Assembly (NCBI GenBank): GCA_964586775.1
Contig: CAZPJD010000023.1
Location: forward strand, 1 to 15,743
DNA from: JADLEX01 sp964586775
Lineage (GTDB): Bacteria > Lernaellota > Lernaellaia > JACKCT01
Length of the DNA stretch: 15,743 nt
Direction: 5' to 3'
Positions 7,693-14,656 of the stretch are shown here, one piece after another. The notes below the pieces were generated by a model. It saw nothing but the letters and a program-made list of their open reading frames with translations, was not told the DNA's origin and ran no database searches. The translations under genes and the position numbers were made by a program. Within the stretch, counting starts at the first letter, position 1. Each line of letters opens with the position of its first letter.

Positions 7693-9981
7693 TCAGCAGC
7701 CGCAGCAGCCTCCGTCGTCGTCATCGTCGTCGTCGCCGCCATCGTCGTCCATGGGCGCGGTGTCGTCGTCGCCGCCCGCGTCGTCGTCGCCGGAGTCGTC
7801 GTCGGTGTCGTCATCGGTGTCGTCATCGGTGTCGTCATCGGTCGGTTCGGTCACGGTGATGTAATCCGCCTTCTCAACCGTGCCTTCGCCGCCGAGCGTC
7901 TCGACGGTCATGGTCACGGTATAGGTGCCCGCGGCGGCGTACGCGTGAACCGCATTCTCTCCGGCGCCGTTTTCGCCGTCGCCGAAATCCCACTCGATCG
8001 TGGTGTAGCTGCACGGCGCGGCCGGGCTGTCCGACGTGAAGGTCACGTCCACGCCGACCTCGACGCTCGTGGAATCGGCGGAGAAGTCGGGCGCGGGGAC
8101 CTCGCACAGCGGCAGCAGATAGGTTTCGTCCTGGTCGGTTTCGATGTGGTCGTAGTATCCGCCGATCAGGTACGCGCCCTTTCCGGGCACCACGGCGGCG
8201 GCGAGGTCGTACTTGTCGACCGGCAAACGGCCCGGCCAGACCGACCAGCCGGCCTTGGTCGCCGTGTCGAACACATTGACCTCGGGCATCGCGTAGTCGT
8301 AGTTCGAATCCTCGCCCCCAAGCAGATAGAGCTTGCCGTTGTGGGAGAAGCCGCTCCCGTATTCGCGACCGAAGGTTTGCTCGCCGGCGATCGTGTCCCA
8401 ACTGTCGTCCGCGATGTCGTACACGAACACGTCCCCCGACGGTGCACCCGCGCTGAAGTCATCGTTGTAACCGCCGAAGGCATACAGGAATCCATCCACG
8501 GCCTCGAGCTGCATCGACGCGTTCAATCCGGAAACAGGGAGATCCGCCAGTGCATCCCAGGAATCGCCGCTCGGGTCGTAAGCGATGAGCTTGTTATGGT
8601 CGGCGACGTCCGCGCACGCCACATAGAGAATGCCGTCCCATACGGCGCTGTCGCCGTTGTAGGCATCGGTGAATCCCGTCGGCATGGGGGAAAGGCCCGT
8701 ATCCCACGTGTCGCCCGCGAAGTCATAGGACCAAACCTCTTCGGTGCCCTCCTTGCCGACCACGTAGAGGATGCCGTCGATCACCTCGGCCGCGTGTTCG
8801 TGCGTGGCCTCGGGCAACGTGAAATCCGCCTCGTCCCAGCTATCCGTCTCGGGATCATAGACCAGGACCTTATCCGTCTCGACGCTGCCATCGGTATTGT
8901 ATCCGCCGATCAGGTAAACCAGACCGTCGTATGTCACCGCGGCGCTGTACGCGATGGGATCGGGAAGGCTTTCGACCTCGTACGCATTCGCCGACGCAAT
9001 CGTCGTAAACGTCCGCGTGGCCTTCACCGCGCCCGCTTTTTGCTCGGTCACGCTGATGTCGAAGGTGTCCGAATCGCCGAGCCGGGCATCGGCGGGGATG
9101 TCCACCTCGACTTCCACGTCCTCGAAATCGCCCGCCGCGACCGTGACCTCGTCGTCCGACAGGTCCGCGCCCCAGTCGCCGGCGGTGACGGCCACGTCAT
9201 ACGTCGCGCTCGCGCCGCCGAAATTCGCGATGCGCAGCACGTGCGTGAAGGTCCGGCCCGCGGCGCCGGCGCTCTGCTCCAGGTTCACCGGCGTCACACC
9301 GACGTCCTCGCTCGCCGTGAACAGCACCGCGTCACCCTCGTTCACCCAAAGCCGGTTGTAATCCGACGGCGTCAGCCACGACTCGGCCGCGTTGGACTCG
9401 ATGCCCACGAGGCCGGGGTAGGGGCTGACATCCATGTTGTCCCACTGGAAGAGGATGTTGTTGCTCGTCTCGTAGAGGACCACCTGGGCGTCCATCAGAT
9501 TTTCTTCGATGTCGTAGCTCTGCCACATGTTGGTGAACTGGACGACGAGCATCCGGTTGGGCGCCGAGCCCACGGTCTTGTACTCGATCAGCCCGTCGGT
9601 CGGCGCGCTGGCGTAGACCGCCCGATCGCCGGCAAACACCGCGATCCAGTCGTAGTAGTTGCCCGTTTGGAATTCGTCGTATTCGCAATGGCCGGAGGTG
9701 CTGGAGTCGAACGTGATAAAGCCGTTCGTCGAGACGTAGAATTCCGTGAAGTCCTGCCCGTAGAACGAGAACGTGAATCCGATCGGGAACGGTCCGTACT
9801 CCGTGTCGTCCGCGTCCGCGAGCGTGTCCGTCGCGCCGCTCATGCTCTGCCAATCGAACGTCGCCTCGTCGTCGGCGCGATAACCGCCGCCATCCGGGCC
9901 CCAGACCGTTGCCCCCGCCGATGACGCCGCGACCACCGCCATCGCCAGAAGCGCGGCACACGTCAAACCTCGCCATCGCAT
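7693..9981 (-). CDS. Secreted Kelch-repeat and PKD-domain protein with acidic, Cys-terminated tail
   Basis: A 762-residue exported protein, probably on the cell surface or released. After a signal peptide (about 1-24) comes a beta-rich domain of about 190 residues (WGPDGGGYRADDEA, FYVSTNGFITF), of the kind seen in nidogen-like surface proteins. Next is an immunoglobulin-like sandwich (about 225-325). Six Kelch-type blades follow (about 350-612) with repeats such as DGLVYLIGGYN and VLVYDPETDSW, enough for one beta-propeller, then a PKD domain (about 629-711) with WDFGDGE and GTYTVTMTV. The tail has DDDT repeats, a seven-Asp run and GGCCGC at the very end. ATG at 9981 is chosen for its near-perfect AGGAGG 6 nt upstream; longer frames start in the leader. 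The ligand is unknown; such propellers usually mediate protein or glycan contacts. Confidence 0.88.
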   Translation of the reverse strand: MRWRGLTCAALLAMAVVAASSAGATVWGPDGGGYRADDEATFDWQSMSGATDTLADADDTEYGPFPIGFTFSFYGQDFTEFYVSTNGFITFDSSTSGHCEYDEFQTGNYYDWIAVFAGDRAVYASAPTDGLIEYKTVGSAPNRMLVVQFTNMWQSYDIEENLMDAQVVLYETSNNILFQWDNMDVSPYPGLVGIESNAAESWLTPSDYNRLWVNEGDAVLFTASEDVGVTPVNLEQSAGAAGRTFTHVLRIANFGGASATYDVAVTAGDWGADLSDDEVTVAAGDFEDVEVEVDIPADARLGDSDTFDISVTEQKAGAVKATRTFTTIASANAYEVESLPDPIAYSAAVTYDGLVYLIGGYNTDGSVETDKVLVYDPETDSWDEADFTLPEATHEHAAEVIDGILYVVGKEGTEEVWSYDFAGDTWDTGLSPMPTGFTDAYNGDSAVWDGILYVACADVADHNKLIAYDPSGDSWDALADLPVSGLNASMQLEAVDGFLYAFGGYNDDFSAGAPSGDVFVYDIADDSWDTIAGEQTFGREYGSGFSHNGKLYLLGGEDSNYDYAMPEVNVFDTATKAGWSVWPGRLPVDKYDLAAAVVPGKGAYLIGGYYDHIETDQDETYLLPLCEVPAPDFSADSTSVEVGVDVTFTSDSPAAPCSYTTIEWDFGDGENGAGENAVHAYAAAGTYTVTMTVETLGGEGTVEKADYITVTEPTDDDTDDDTDDDTDDDSGDDDAGGDDDTAPMDDDGGDDDDDDDGGCCGC
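7714..7839 (-). repeat. Asp-rich coding repeat in the Kelch protein tail
   Basis: On the coding strand: four DDD blocks separated by single Thr (12-nt units), then DDDSG, DDDAGG, DDDTAPM and DDDGG, then seven Asp. The unit here is mainly four residues, unlike the five-residue unit of the other two acidic proteins in the window. Confidence 0.88.
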
Positions 9982-10123
9982 GGTGTCCCTCCTCATTTGG
10001 GTTGTAAAAACGAGGGGATTTTCGCACGGCGGGTTTGTCGTGTCCAATACTTTTTTCAAACAGCGCACTCGAACTTTGGGTTAACTCGACTAGTCTCATG
10101 AATTTCTGACAAAAAAATTTTCG

Positions 10124-10152
10124 TTGACGCGCCGTGCGGGCGGGACTAATTT
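10124..10152 (+). promoter_or_regulatory. Strong candidate promoter of the acidic lipoprotein
   Basis: TTGACG (10124-10129), a 17-nt spacer and TAATTT (10147-10152), with an A/T run (ACAAAAAAATTTT at 10109-10121) just upstream that could act as an UP element. Expected transcription start is near 10159. It is the best -35 match to the sigma70 consensus in the window. The divergent Kelch gene must use another promoter on the opposite strand, which I could not locate with confidence. Confidence 0.55.
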
Positions 10153-10218
10153 TCTTGACCGCGCCCATGGATGCGCGCCGTGGCGGTCACGGCGACGAGG
10201 GCGGCACGGGAGTTTCGC

Positions 10219-11178
10219 ATGGGAATTCGAATGCCGGCGGCGTGGTGTGTCGCGGTCCTTTTCCTAATGGTCGGTTTCACGGCTTGCGGCGGCGATGACG
10301 ACGACGATGCCACCGACGACGACGCGGCGGATGACGATTCCACGGACGACGACGCGACCGACGACGATGCCGATGACGATGCGTCGGACGACGACGCGGC
10401 CGATGACGACGCCGGGGTCGATGTGGAGAACCTCGAAGTGGGGACGTGCTCGCCGGAAAAAGCGCCGCCCGACCCGAGTGTCGATCCCTTCGACATCGTG
10501 GAACTCGACTGGGAGGGTGGCGTGCTGACCGTCCATCGCACCGCCGCCATCGTGAACTGTGGCATGGGAAGCCCCGAAAACGAGGATTGGGAAGTGACGG
10601 TCGAGGTCGACATCGATGGATCGAATCTGACCGTGAACGAAGACTACGGCGGCATGCTGGCCGACTGCGTGTGCTCGGTCGATATGAGCTACGACATCGT
10701 GGGTATCCCGCCCGGCGAATACGCCTTCACGCACGAGGGCATCACCGAAAGCGGCGCGAAGGCGGGGCTCGGCGGCAACATCGCCGCGCTCGACCTGACG
10801 CTCGACGACGGCGAGGACTGGCAGTGGGGCGTGCCGCTGGTCGACACGATCACGGGTCTTCTGCCCGATCCTTACGCGGCGGGCGATCCCATCAGCCTGA
10901 TCGTGTCCCCGTGCTTTTTGGAGGACAAAACCTCGGTGCAGGTCAGCCATCGCGTGGGCTGGAACGAGGCGAGCGAGGACGGCGTGTGGATGATCGCGCA
11001 CGATCGCCGCGACCTGGATACGCCCGGCGAGCGCGACGACGTGTGCATCCTGTTCAACTACTCCATCGACGAGGGCCTCGACGCGGGCGAGTACACGTTC
11101 TTCGCGCCGTCGTTCGACTTCCGCGAGACCGACGAGTTCTATCTCTACGAGCGGTCGAACCCGGTGGTGGTGGAGTAA
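10219..11178 (+). CDS. Acidic-repeat lipoprotein with six conserved-looking cysteines, unknown function
   Basis: I do not recognise a family. The 319-residue product starts with a lipoprotein signal peptide ending GFTAC, so Cys23 should be lipidated and anchor the protein to a membrane. Right behind it are GG and about eight units of DDDxx (residues 26-66), a flexible acidic tether. The remaining 250 residues look like an all-beta secreted domain with six cysteines (GTCSP, VNCGM, DCVC, SPCF, DVCIL), an even number that could form three disulfides. Start: ATG 10219 has GGGAG 6 nt ahead; an ATG at 10171 has no ribosome site and would hide the lipobox behind an extra 16 residues. It is divergent from the Kelch-protein gene. 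-3 Phe in the lipobox is tolerated but unusual. Confidence 0.85.
   Translation: MGIRMPAAWCVAVLFLMVGFTACGGDDDDDATDDDAADDDSTDDDATDDDADDDASDDDAADDDAGVDVENLEVGTCSPEKAPPDPSVDPFDIVELDWEGGVLTVHRTAAIVNCGMGSPENEDWEVTVEVDIDGSNLTVNEDYGGMLADCVCSVDMSYDIVGIPPGEYAFTHEGITESGAKAGLGGNIAALDLTLDDGEDWQWGVPLVDTITGLLPDPYAAGDPISLIVSPCFLEDKTSVQVSHRVGWNEASEDGVWMIAHDRRDLDTPGERDDVCILFNYSIDEGLDAGEYTFFAPSFDFRETDEFYLYERSNPVVVE
10294..10416 (+). repeat. 15-nt coding repeat, about eight DDDxx units in the lipoprotein
   Basis: After an initial Asp-Asp, units read DDDAT, DDDAA, DDDST, DDDAT, DDDA, DDDAS, DDDAA, DDDAG. One unit lacks a residue, so the frame stays intact while the spacing shifts. Same unit type as at 4524-4613. 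Confidence 0.9.
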
Positions 11179-11184
11179 CGAGAG

Positions 11185-11219
11185 GGTCGTTGGTCTTTGG
11201 TCGTTGGTCGCTGGTTTTT
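11185..11219. repeat. Five tandem heptamers, GGTCGTT family
   Basis: GGTCGTT, GGTCTTT, GGTCGTT, GGTCGCT and GGTTTTT follow each other without gaps, beginning 6 nt after the lipoprotein stop codon. The seven-base period rules out a codon repeat. It is non-coding. Confidence 0.7.
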
Positions 11220-11223
11220 CGTC

Positions 11224-11294
11224 TGTCACCCTGAGCGAAGCGAAGGGTCTGGTCGCGCGTCGGGGCAAGATCCTTCGCGATGCTCAGGATGACA
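11224..11294. repeat. Long imperfect inverted repeat with 27-nt arms
   Basis: Arms at 11224-11250 and 11268-11294 pair at 22 of 27 positions around a 17-nt spacer. Core blocks are CCTGAGC and GCGAAGG on the left with GCTCAGG and CCTTCGC on the right. Elements of this CCTGAGCGAAGCGAAGG kind recur between genes in many GC-rich genomes, where they behave like REP sequences. Its place between two convergent genes suits a transcription barrier, although there is no T-run. Confidence 0.75.
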
Positions 11295-11303
11295 TTGGCC
11301 CAA

Positions 11304-11345
11304 CCTCAGACCTCAAGCCCCAGGCCTCAAACCTCAAGCCTCGCC
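11304..11345. repeat. Six tandem heptamers, CCTCAAG family
   Basis: CCTCAGA, CCTCAAG, CCCCAGG, CCTCAAA, CCTCAAG and CCTCGCC run without gaps up to 4 nt before the stop codon of the LEA-like gene on the other strand. The period is again seven, but the unit differs from that at 11185-11219 on either strand. Confidence 0.7.
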
Positions 11346-11349
11346 GACA

Positions 11350-11799
11350 TCACCACTTGAGGACGCCGGAATCGGCGATCGGCAGCGTCATGTCGCCGAT
11401 GGGCGTGTCGATCGTGACCTCGCCCTTGAGCGTGTAATTCACGCGGCGATTGAGCGCCGCGGCGAGCCCCGCCGCGGCCAGATCGCTCGGCGTAATGCGC
11501 GCGGGCAGATCGACGCGCGTCTTGGCCTTGGCCTTGATCTCGAAGTCCTTTTTCACGGTCTCCTCGATGACCTTCACCCCCTCGGCGAACACCGTGTAGC
11601 GGATCGCGGTGACCTTCGCGCCGACGGAATTCGGGTTGTCGATCTCGACCGTGAACGTCGTCTTGATCCGCTCCACCGACGCGCTATCGATTCGTGCGTC
11701 GACGAGGCGCGTTTGCGGCTCGGTGAACGGTACGGAACACGCCGCCAGCATCGCCGCCGCCAGCGCCATCAGGATGAAATTCATCGTGCGATTGAGCAT
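11350..11799 (-). CDS. LEA type 2 / WHy-domain lipoprotein
   Basis: A 149-residue lipoprotein: signal peptide ending LAAAMLAAC (Cys21 lipidated), then one WHy-type domain typical of bacterial LEA14-like proteins. The signature is FTVEIDNPNSVGAKVTAIRYTVFAEG (here split over residues 48-73), with the conserved Asn-Pro-Asn, followed by a long strand KVIEETVKKDFEI and DLPARITPSDL. WHy proteins are linked to desiccation or stress tolerance and to protein protection; in Gram-negatives they are usually periplasmic. ATG at 11799 is chosen for the AGGA 7 nt ahead; ATG at 11784 lacks a site. It is divergent from the SGNH-MBOAT pair with 46 nt between the starts and convergent with the acidic lipoprotein across the repeat cluster. 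Confidence 0.88.
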   Translation of the reverse strand: MLNRTMNFILMALAAAMLAACSVPFTEPQTRLVDARIDSASVERIKTTFTVEIDNPNSVGAKVTAIRYTVFAEGVKVIEETVKKDFEIKAKAKTRVDLPARITPSDLAAAGLAAALNRRVNYTLKGEVTIDTPIGDMTLPIADSGVLKW

Positions 11800-11820
11800 G
11801 ACGGCATCCTGACCTAAGAT
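11792..11820 (+). promoter_or_regulatory. Candidate promoter of the SGNH-MBOAT operon
   Basis: TTGAGC (11792-11797), a 17-nt spacer and TAAGAT (11815-11820), each matching the consensus at 4 of 6 positions. Transcription would start near 11827, about 20 nt before the ATG at 11846. The -35 box overlaps the first codons of the divergent lipoprotein gene, so the two genes may compete or be co-regulated. Confidence 0.4.
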
Positions 11821-11845
11821 CGCCGTCGGTTCAATCCGCAAGCTC

Positions 11846-13033
11846 ATGCAAGACGACAACCCGGTCCACATCGGCCGCCTCCCGGCGGCGCTGCGTTGGG
11901 TTTTCCGTCAGGTCCGCGCCATGCGGCCCGGGCGCGTGTGCCTCATCGCGTTTTTCCTGCTGGTCGTTCTCGATGTGCGCGTCCGCAAGATCGAATCGAT
12001 CCCCGACCTCGTCTTTCGCAACGAAACGCGGCACCAGGCCGCGACGCCCTACATGCTCGCGCGCATGCGCGCGGGCACGCCGGCGATCGCGTTTCTGGGC
12101 GACTCGGTTATGCAGGGGCTCATCACCACGCCCCCTGATCGCACGGCGGCGGTGCTGATCCAAAATCAGCTTCGCGCGAACGGCCACGATGTCACCGCGT
12201 TCAATCTCTCGTCGATGGGCGCGCAGATGGGCGACCACTACGCCGTCGGCGTGGGCGCGATGCGCAACGGCGCGGATGCGATTGTCGTGTCGCTCCACTA
12301 CAAGCTCTTCAGCTCGCACCCGATGTTCACCAGCCCCCTGCGTTACAAGCAGACGGCGTTCTATCTGCGCGACGAACCGGAACTCGGCGAAGCCCTCGGC
12401 AAGCTCGGCGTCTCGCCCAAGGAATGGCTGGCGATCCGTGTGCGCGGCAATCTCGCCAACATCTGGGGGCTCTATCGTTATCGCGGTCTGCTCTCGCAGC
12501 TCGTCACCGGGTCCTACGACAACCCGCTGGTGCAGATCGAAGACCGCTGGGCGAAGCGCCTGGGCGTGGTGATCGAGTCCGATCCCGGGCGCAATATCCT
12601 GCGCGCGCTCGAAGCCCGCGACCGCGACCGCGAGAACCTGTGGATGGACATGCTGAAGGTCCATCACGACGCCGAGCGCGAGGTCTTCGGCCAGATGGAG
12701 ATCAACCGCTACAACGACCACGTGGCGATGCTCGTGCGCCTCGCGAAAAAGGCGAAGAAAAGCCACGTGCCCATGCTGATGTACTTCACGCCGCAGAACC
12801 GGCGGCTGATCGACCGCGAGAACTATTTCAACTGGGAGAATTTCGCGTACTTCCAACGCAAGCTGGCCGAGGCGGTGGAGGGAACGGACGTTCACGTCGC
12901 CGACATGACCGACGCCGTGCCCGCGGAGCACTTCACCGATTCCGACCACATCACGCGTCGCGGCCATGAGATTCTGGCGGCCGAGCTGTATCCCCACGTG
13001 GCGGCGCTGTGGAAAGAGGCGGCGGACCGATGA
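11846..13033 (+). CDS. SGNH/GDSL hydrolase-like membrane-anchored protein (acyltransferase partner)
   Basis: A 395-residue protein with one N-terminal membrane segment (about 29-47) and a large extracytoplasmic SGNH domain. Block I is FLGDSVMQG with nucleophile Ser87; block V is DSDHITRRGH near the C-terminus (Asp365, His368), giving the catalytic DxxH. Proteins of this layout (DltD, AlgX/AlgJ, PatB types) pass an acyl group, delivered through the membrane by an MBOAT protein, onto a polysaccharide or peptidoglycan. The MBOAT gene follows with a 4-nt ATGA overlap, so they are translationally coupled. The start is less certain: ATG 11846 has no clear Shine-Dalgarno but fits the predicted promoter; an in-frame ATG at 11921 would keep the membrane anchor. 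The acyl acceptor is not shown by the sequence. Confidence 0.88.
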   Translation: MQDDNPVHIGRLPAALRWVFRQVRAMRPGRVCLIAFFLLVVLDVRVRKIESIPDLVFRNETRHQAATPYMLARMRAGTPAIAFLGDSVMQGLITTPPDRTAAVLIQNQLRANGHDVTAFNLSSMGAQMGDHYAVGVGAMRNGADAIVVSLHYKLFSSHPMFTSPLRYKQTAFYLRDEPELGEALGKLGVSPKEWLAIRVRGNLANIWGLYRYRGLLSQLVTGSYDNPLVQIEDRWAKRLGVVIESDPGRNILRALEARDRDRENLWMDMLKVHHDAEREVFGQMEINRYNDHVAMLVRLAKKAKKSHVPMLMYFTPQNRRLIDRENYFNWENFAYFQRKLAEAVEGTDVHVADMTDAVPAEHFTDSDHITRRGHEILAAELYPHVAALWKEAADR

Positions 13034-14304
13034 ACCTCTTCACCACAAACTTCGTCCTCACGGTCTTCGCGCTTCTCGTCGCGTACCGGTTCGCGCCCTC
13101 GCGATGGCGCGGCGCGCTGATCGGCGGCGTGTCGGTGTTCTTCGTTCTCACGCAGTCGGGGCCCGTCGCCTTCGCCGGGGTCGCTTACGCGGCGGTGACG
13201 CTCGCGACCGTGGCGGCGGGTTGGTGGCTCGGCGGAAGGCTCGCCAAGCGAAGCGGCGCCGATGCCAACGCGTTCCTCGCGGTGTCCATCGTCGTCGTGA
13301 TCCTGCCGCTCGTCGCATTCAAGATCTTCGGCGCGTTTCTCCCCCAGTCGATCGTGAAGGTGATGGCGGCGACGGGCGAGGGGCAGCGCCTCGCATACCT
13401 CGCGCCGCTCGGCATCAGCTACCTCACGTTCCGCGTGCTCGCGTATTTCGCCGAGATCCGCAAGGGCGCGCTCGCCCCGGCCGGGTGGAGAGAGTTCGTC
13501 TCGTACGTGCTGTTCTGGCCGACGATGACGGCCGGGCCGATCGAGCGCCCCGCGCCGTTTCTCGCGCAATACCGCGCCGCGCCGAGCCCAACGCGCGAGG
13601 ACCGCGCCATCGGCCTCGCGCGCATCGCGACGGGGTGCGTGAAAACGCTCGTCGTCGGCGCGCTCTTCGGCCGATTCGCCGGTCCGCTCACGGGCCTCGA
13701 GACGCAGTACGGCGCGATCACCTTCCCGAACCTGTCGGCGTGGCACGCGTGGTGCTGCCTGTGGGCGTACGCGCTTCACCTCTATTTCGATTTTTCAGGG
13801 GCGAGCGACATCGCCATCGGCCTCGCGTGGCTTTTCGGCTATCGCATCATGGAAAACTTCCGATGGCCTTACTTCGCCACCAACATCGCCGACTTCTGGC
13901 GGCGCTGGCATATCTCGCTCACGAGCCTTGTCACGGACTACGTCTACATCCCGATGGGCGGCAATCGATTGGGAACGAAGCTCGCCGCGCGCAACACGCT
14001 GCTCGCGATGACGCTCGTGGGCCTGTGGCACGGGCTCGATTTCCACTTCGCGGTTTGGGGGCTCTACCACGGGCTGCTGCTGGTCGCTTATCGGCAGTGG
14101 CGCAAGGTCTGGCGCGAGCGGCTTCGCGTTCCCGATCACGCCCTCGTGCGCGTCATCGGCGTCGTGCTGACGTTCAATCTTGTGGCGCTCGGGTGGACGT
14201 TCTTTTTCCTGCCGACCGACGCGGCGATCGACGTGTGGGCCAAGCTCTTCGGGCTGGAATCGCCGGGACTGCGTCTGACGGACTACCTGCCGATTCTTCC
14301 GTGA
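13030..14304 (+). CDS. MBOAT family membrane-bound O-acyltransferase (AlgI/DltB-like)
   Basis: A 424-residue polytopic membrane protein with about ten hydrophobic segments. Family signatures are WPTMTAGPIERP (about 164-173), LYFDFSGASDIAIG (about 251-264), FWRRWHISLTS (His294) and LVGLWHGLDFHFAVWGLYHG (invariant catalytic His334). Members such as AlgI and DltB move acetyl or D-alanyl groups across the inner membrane for transfer onto exported polymers. The upstream SGNH protein is the likely periplasmic transferase. The start ATG overlaps the stop of that gene (ATGA). No polysaccharide synthase lies in the window, so the polymer modified is unknown. Length is slightly short for AlgI (about 460-520), but the core is intact. 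Confidence 0.93.
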   Translation: MNLFTTNFVLTVFALLVAYRFAPSRWRGALIGGVSVFFVLTQSGPVAFAGVAYAAVTLATVAAGWWLGGRLAKRSGADANAFLAVSIVVVILPLVAFKIFGAFLPQSIVKVMAATGEGQRLAYLAPLGISYLTFRVLAYFAEIRKGALAPAGWREFVSYVLFWPTMTAGPIERPAPFLAQYRAAPSPTREDRAIGLARIATGCVKTLVVGALFGRFAGPLTGLETQYGAITFPNLSAWHAWCCLWAYALHLYFDFSGASDIAIGLAWLFGYRIMENFRWPYFATNIADFWRRWHISLTSLVTDYVYIPMGGNRLGTKLAARNTLLAMTLVGLWHGLDFHFAVWGLYHGLLLVAYRQWRKVWRERLRVPDHALVRVIGVVLTFNLVALGWTFFFLPTDAAIDVWAKLFGLESPGLRLTDYLPILP

Positions 14305-14323
14305 CGATTGGGTCTTGATCCGC

Positions 14324-14563
14324 TCAGGGCGTGACGAAATCCGCCGTCGGCGACGCATCGTCGTCCTCGCCGCGGAGCGCGCGCATCGCCTCGTAATACG
14401 TGTGGACGATCTCGGGCAGGATCTCGCGGGCGCTCTGGTGGATCGCCTCGGACCACGCCGTCGTGGGGTCGAGTTCCATCTGGCGACGCGTGGCGTGCTC
14501 GGCGAGGTGATAGGCGAGCGCGGTGATCTGGGCCGCCGTGTTCTGCTCAACGGAAAAACTCAT
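14324..14563 (-). CDS. Small hypothetical protein, 79 residues
   Basis: I do not recognise a family. It has no signal peptide or membrane segment. The sequence is largely helical: an Ala-rich first half (QITALAYHLAEHATRRQ) and a segment ARDILPEIVHTYYEAMRAL-like in pattern, then an acidic disordered tail. The gene is supported by a very strong GAGGAGGTG ending about 6 nt before the ATG, by codon bias, and by a candidate promoter upstream. It ends only 19 nt from the convergent MBOAT stop, with no terminator between. It is 93 nt downstream of the DUF362 gene on the same strand but probably has its own promoter. Confidence 0.75.
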   Translation of the reverse strand: MSFSVEQNTAAQITALAYHLAEHATRRQMELDPTTAWSEAIHQSAREILPEIVHTYYEAMRALRGEDDDASPTADFVTP

Positions 14564-14598
14564 CGCGCCACCTCCTCATCGGTCATTTCGATGCGCGG

Positions 14599-14627
14599 AC
14601 CATAACATCGACGCGGTTTTGGCACAA
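14599..14627 (-). promoter_or_regulatory. Candidate promoter of the small 79-residue protein gene
   Basis: Read on the minus strand: TTGTGC (14627-14622), a 17-nt spacer and TATGGT (14604-14599). The expected transcription start near 14592 gives a leader of about 29 nt. The -35 match is only 3 of 6. Confidence 0.35.
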
Positions 14628-14656
14628 ACTCCGCGGCCTGGGCGAACGGGACTCGA

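Noticed and set aside
7714..7839. Regular short repeats that could suggest a CRISPR array
   Set aside because: They are in-frame Asp codons inside a gene. There are no unique spacers of constant length and no cas genes in the window.
6385..9924. A 1179-codon open frame on the + strand across the end of dsbD and antisense to the Kelch gene
   Set aside because: It is out of frame with dsbD and antisense to a protein with clear domains. Long stop-free shadows are expected in GC-rich DNA, and its product is Arg/Val/Gly-rich without motifs.
11224..11294. Insertion-sequence end or attachment site
   Set aside because: The inverted repeat encloses only 17 nt. There is no transposase, no target duplication and no integrase nearby, so it fits a REP-like palindrome better.
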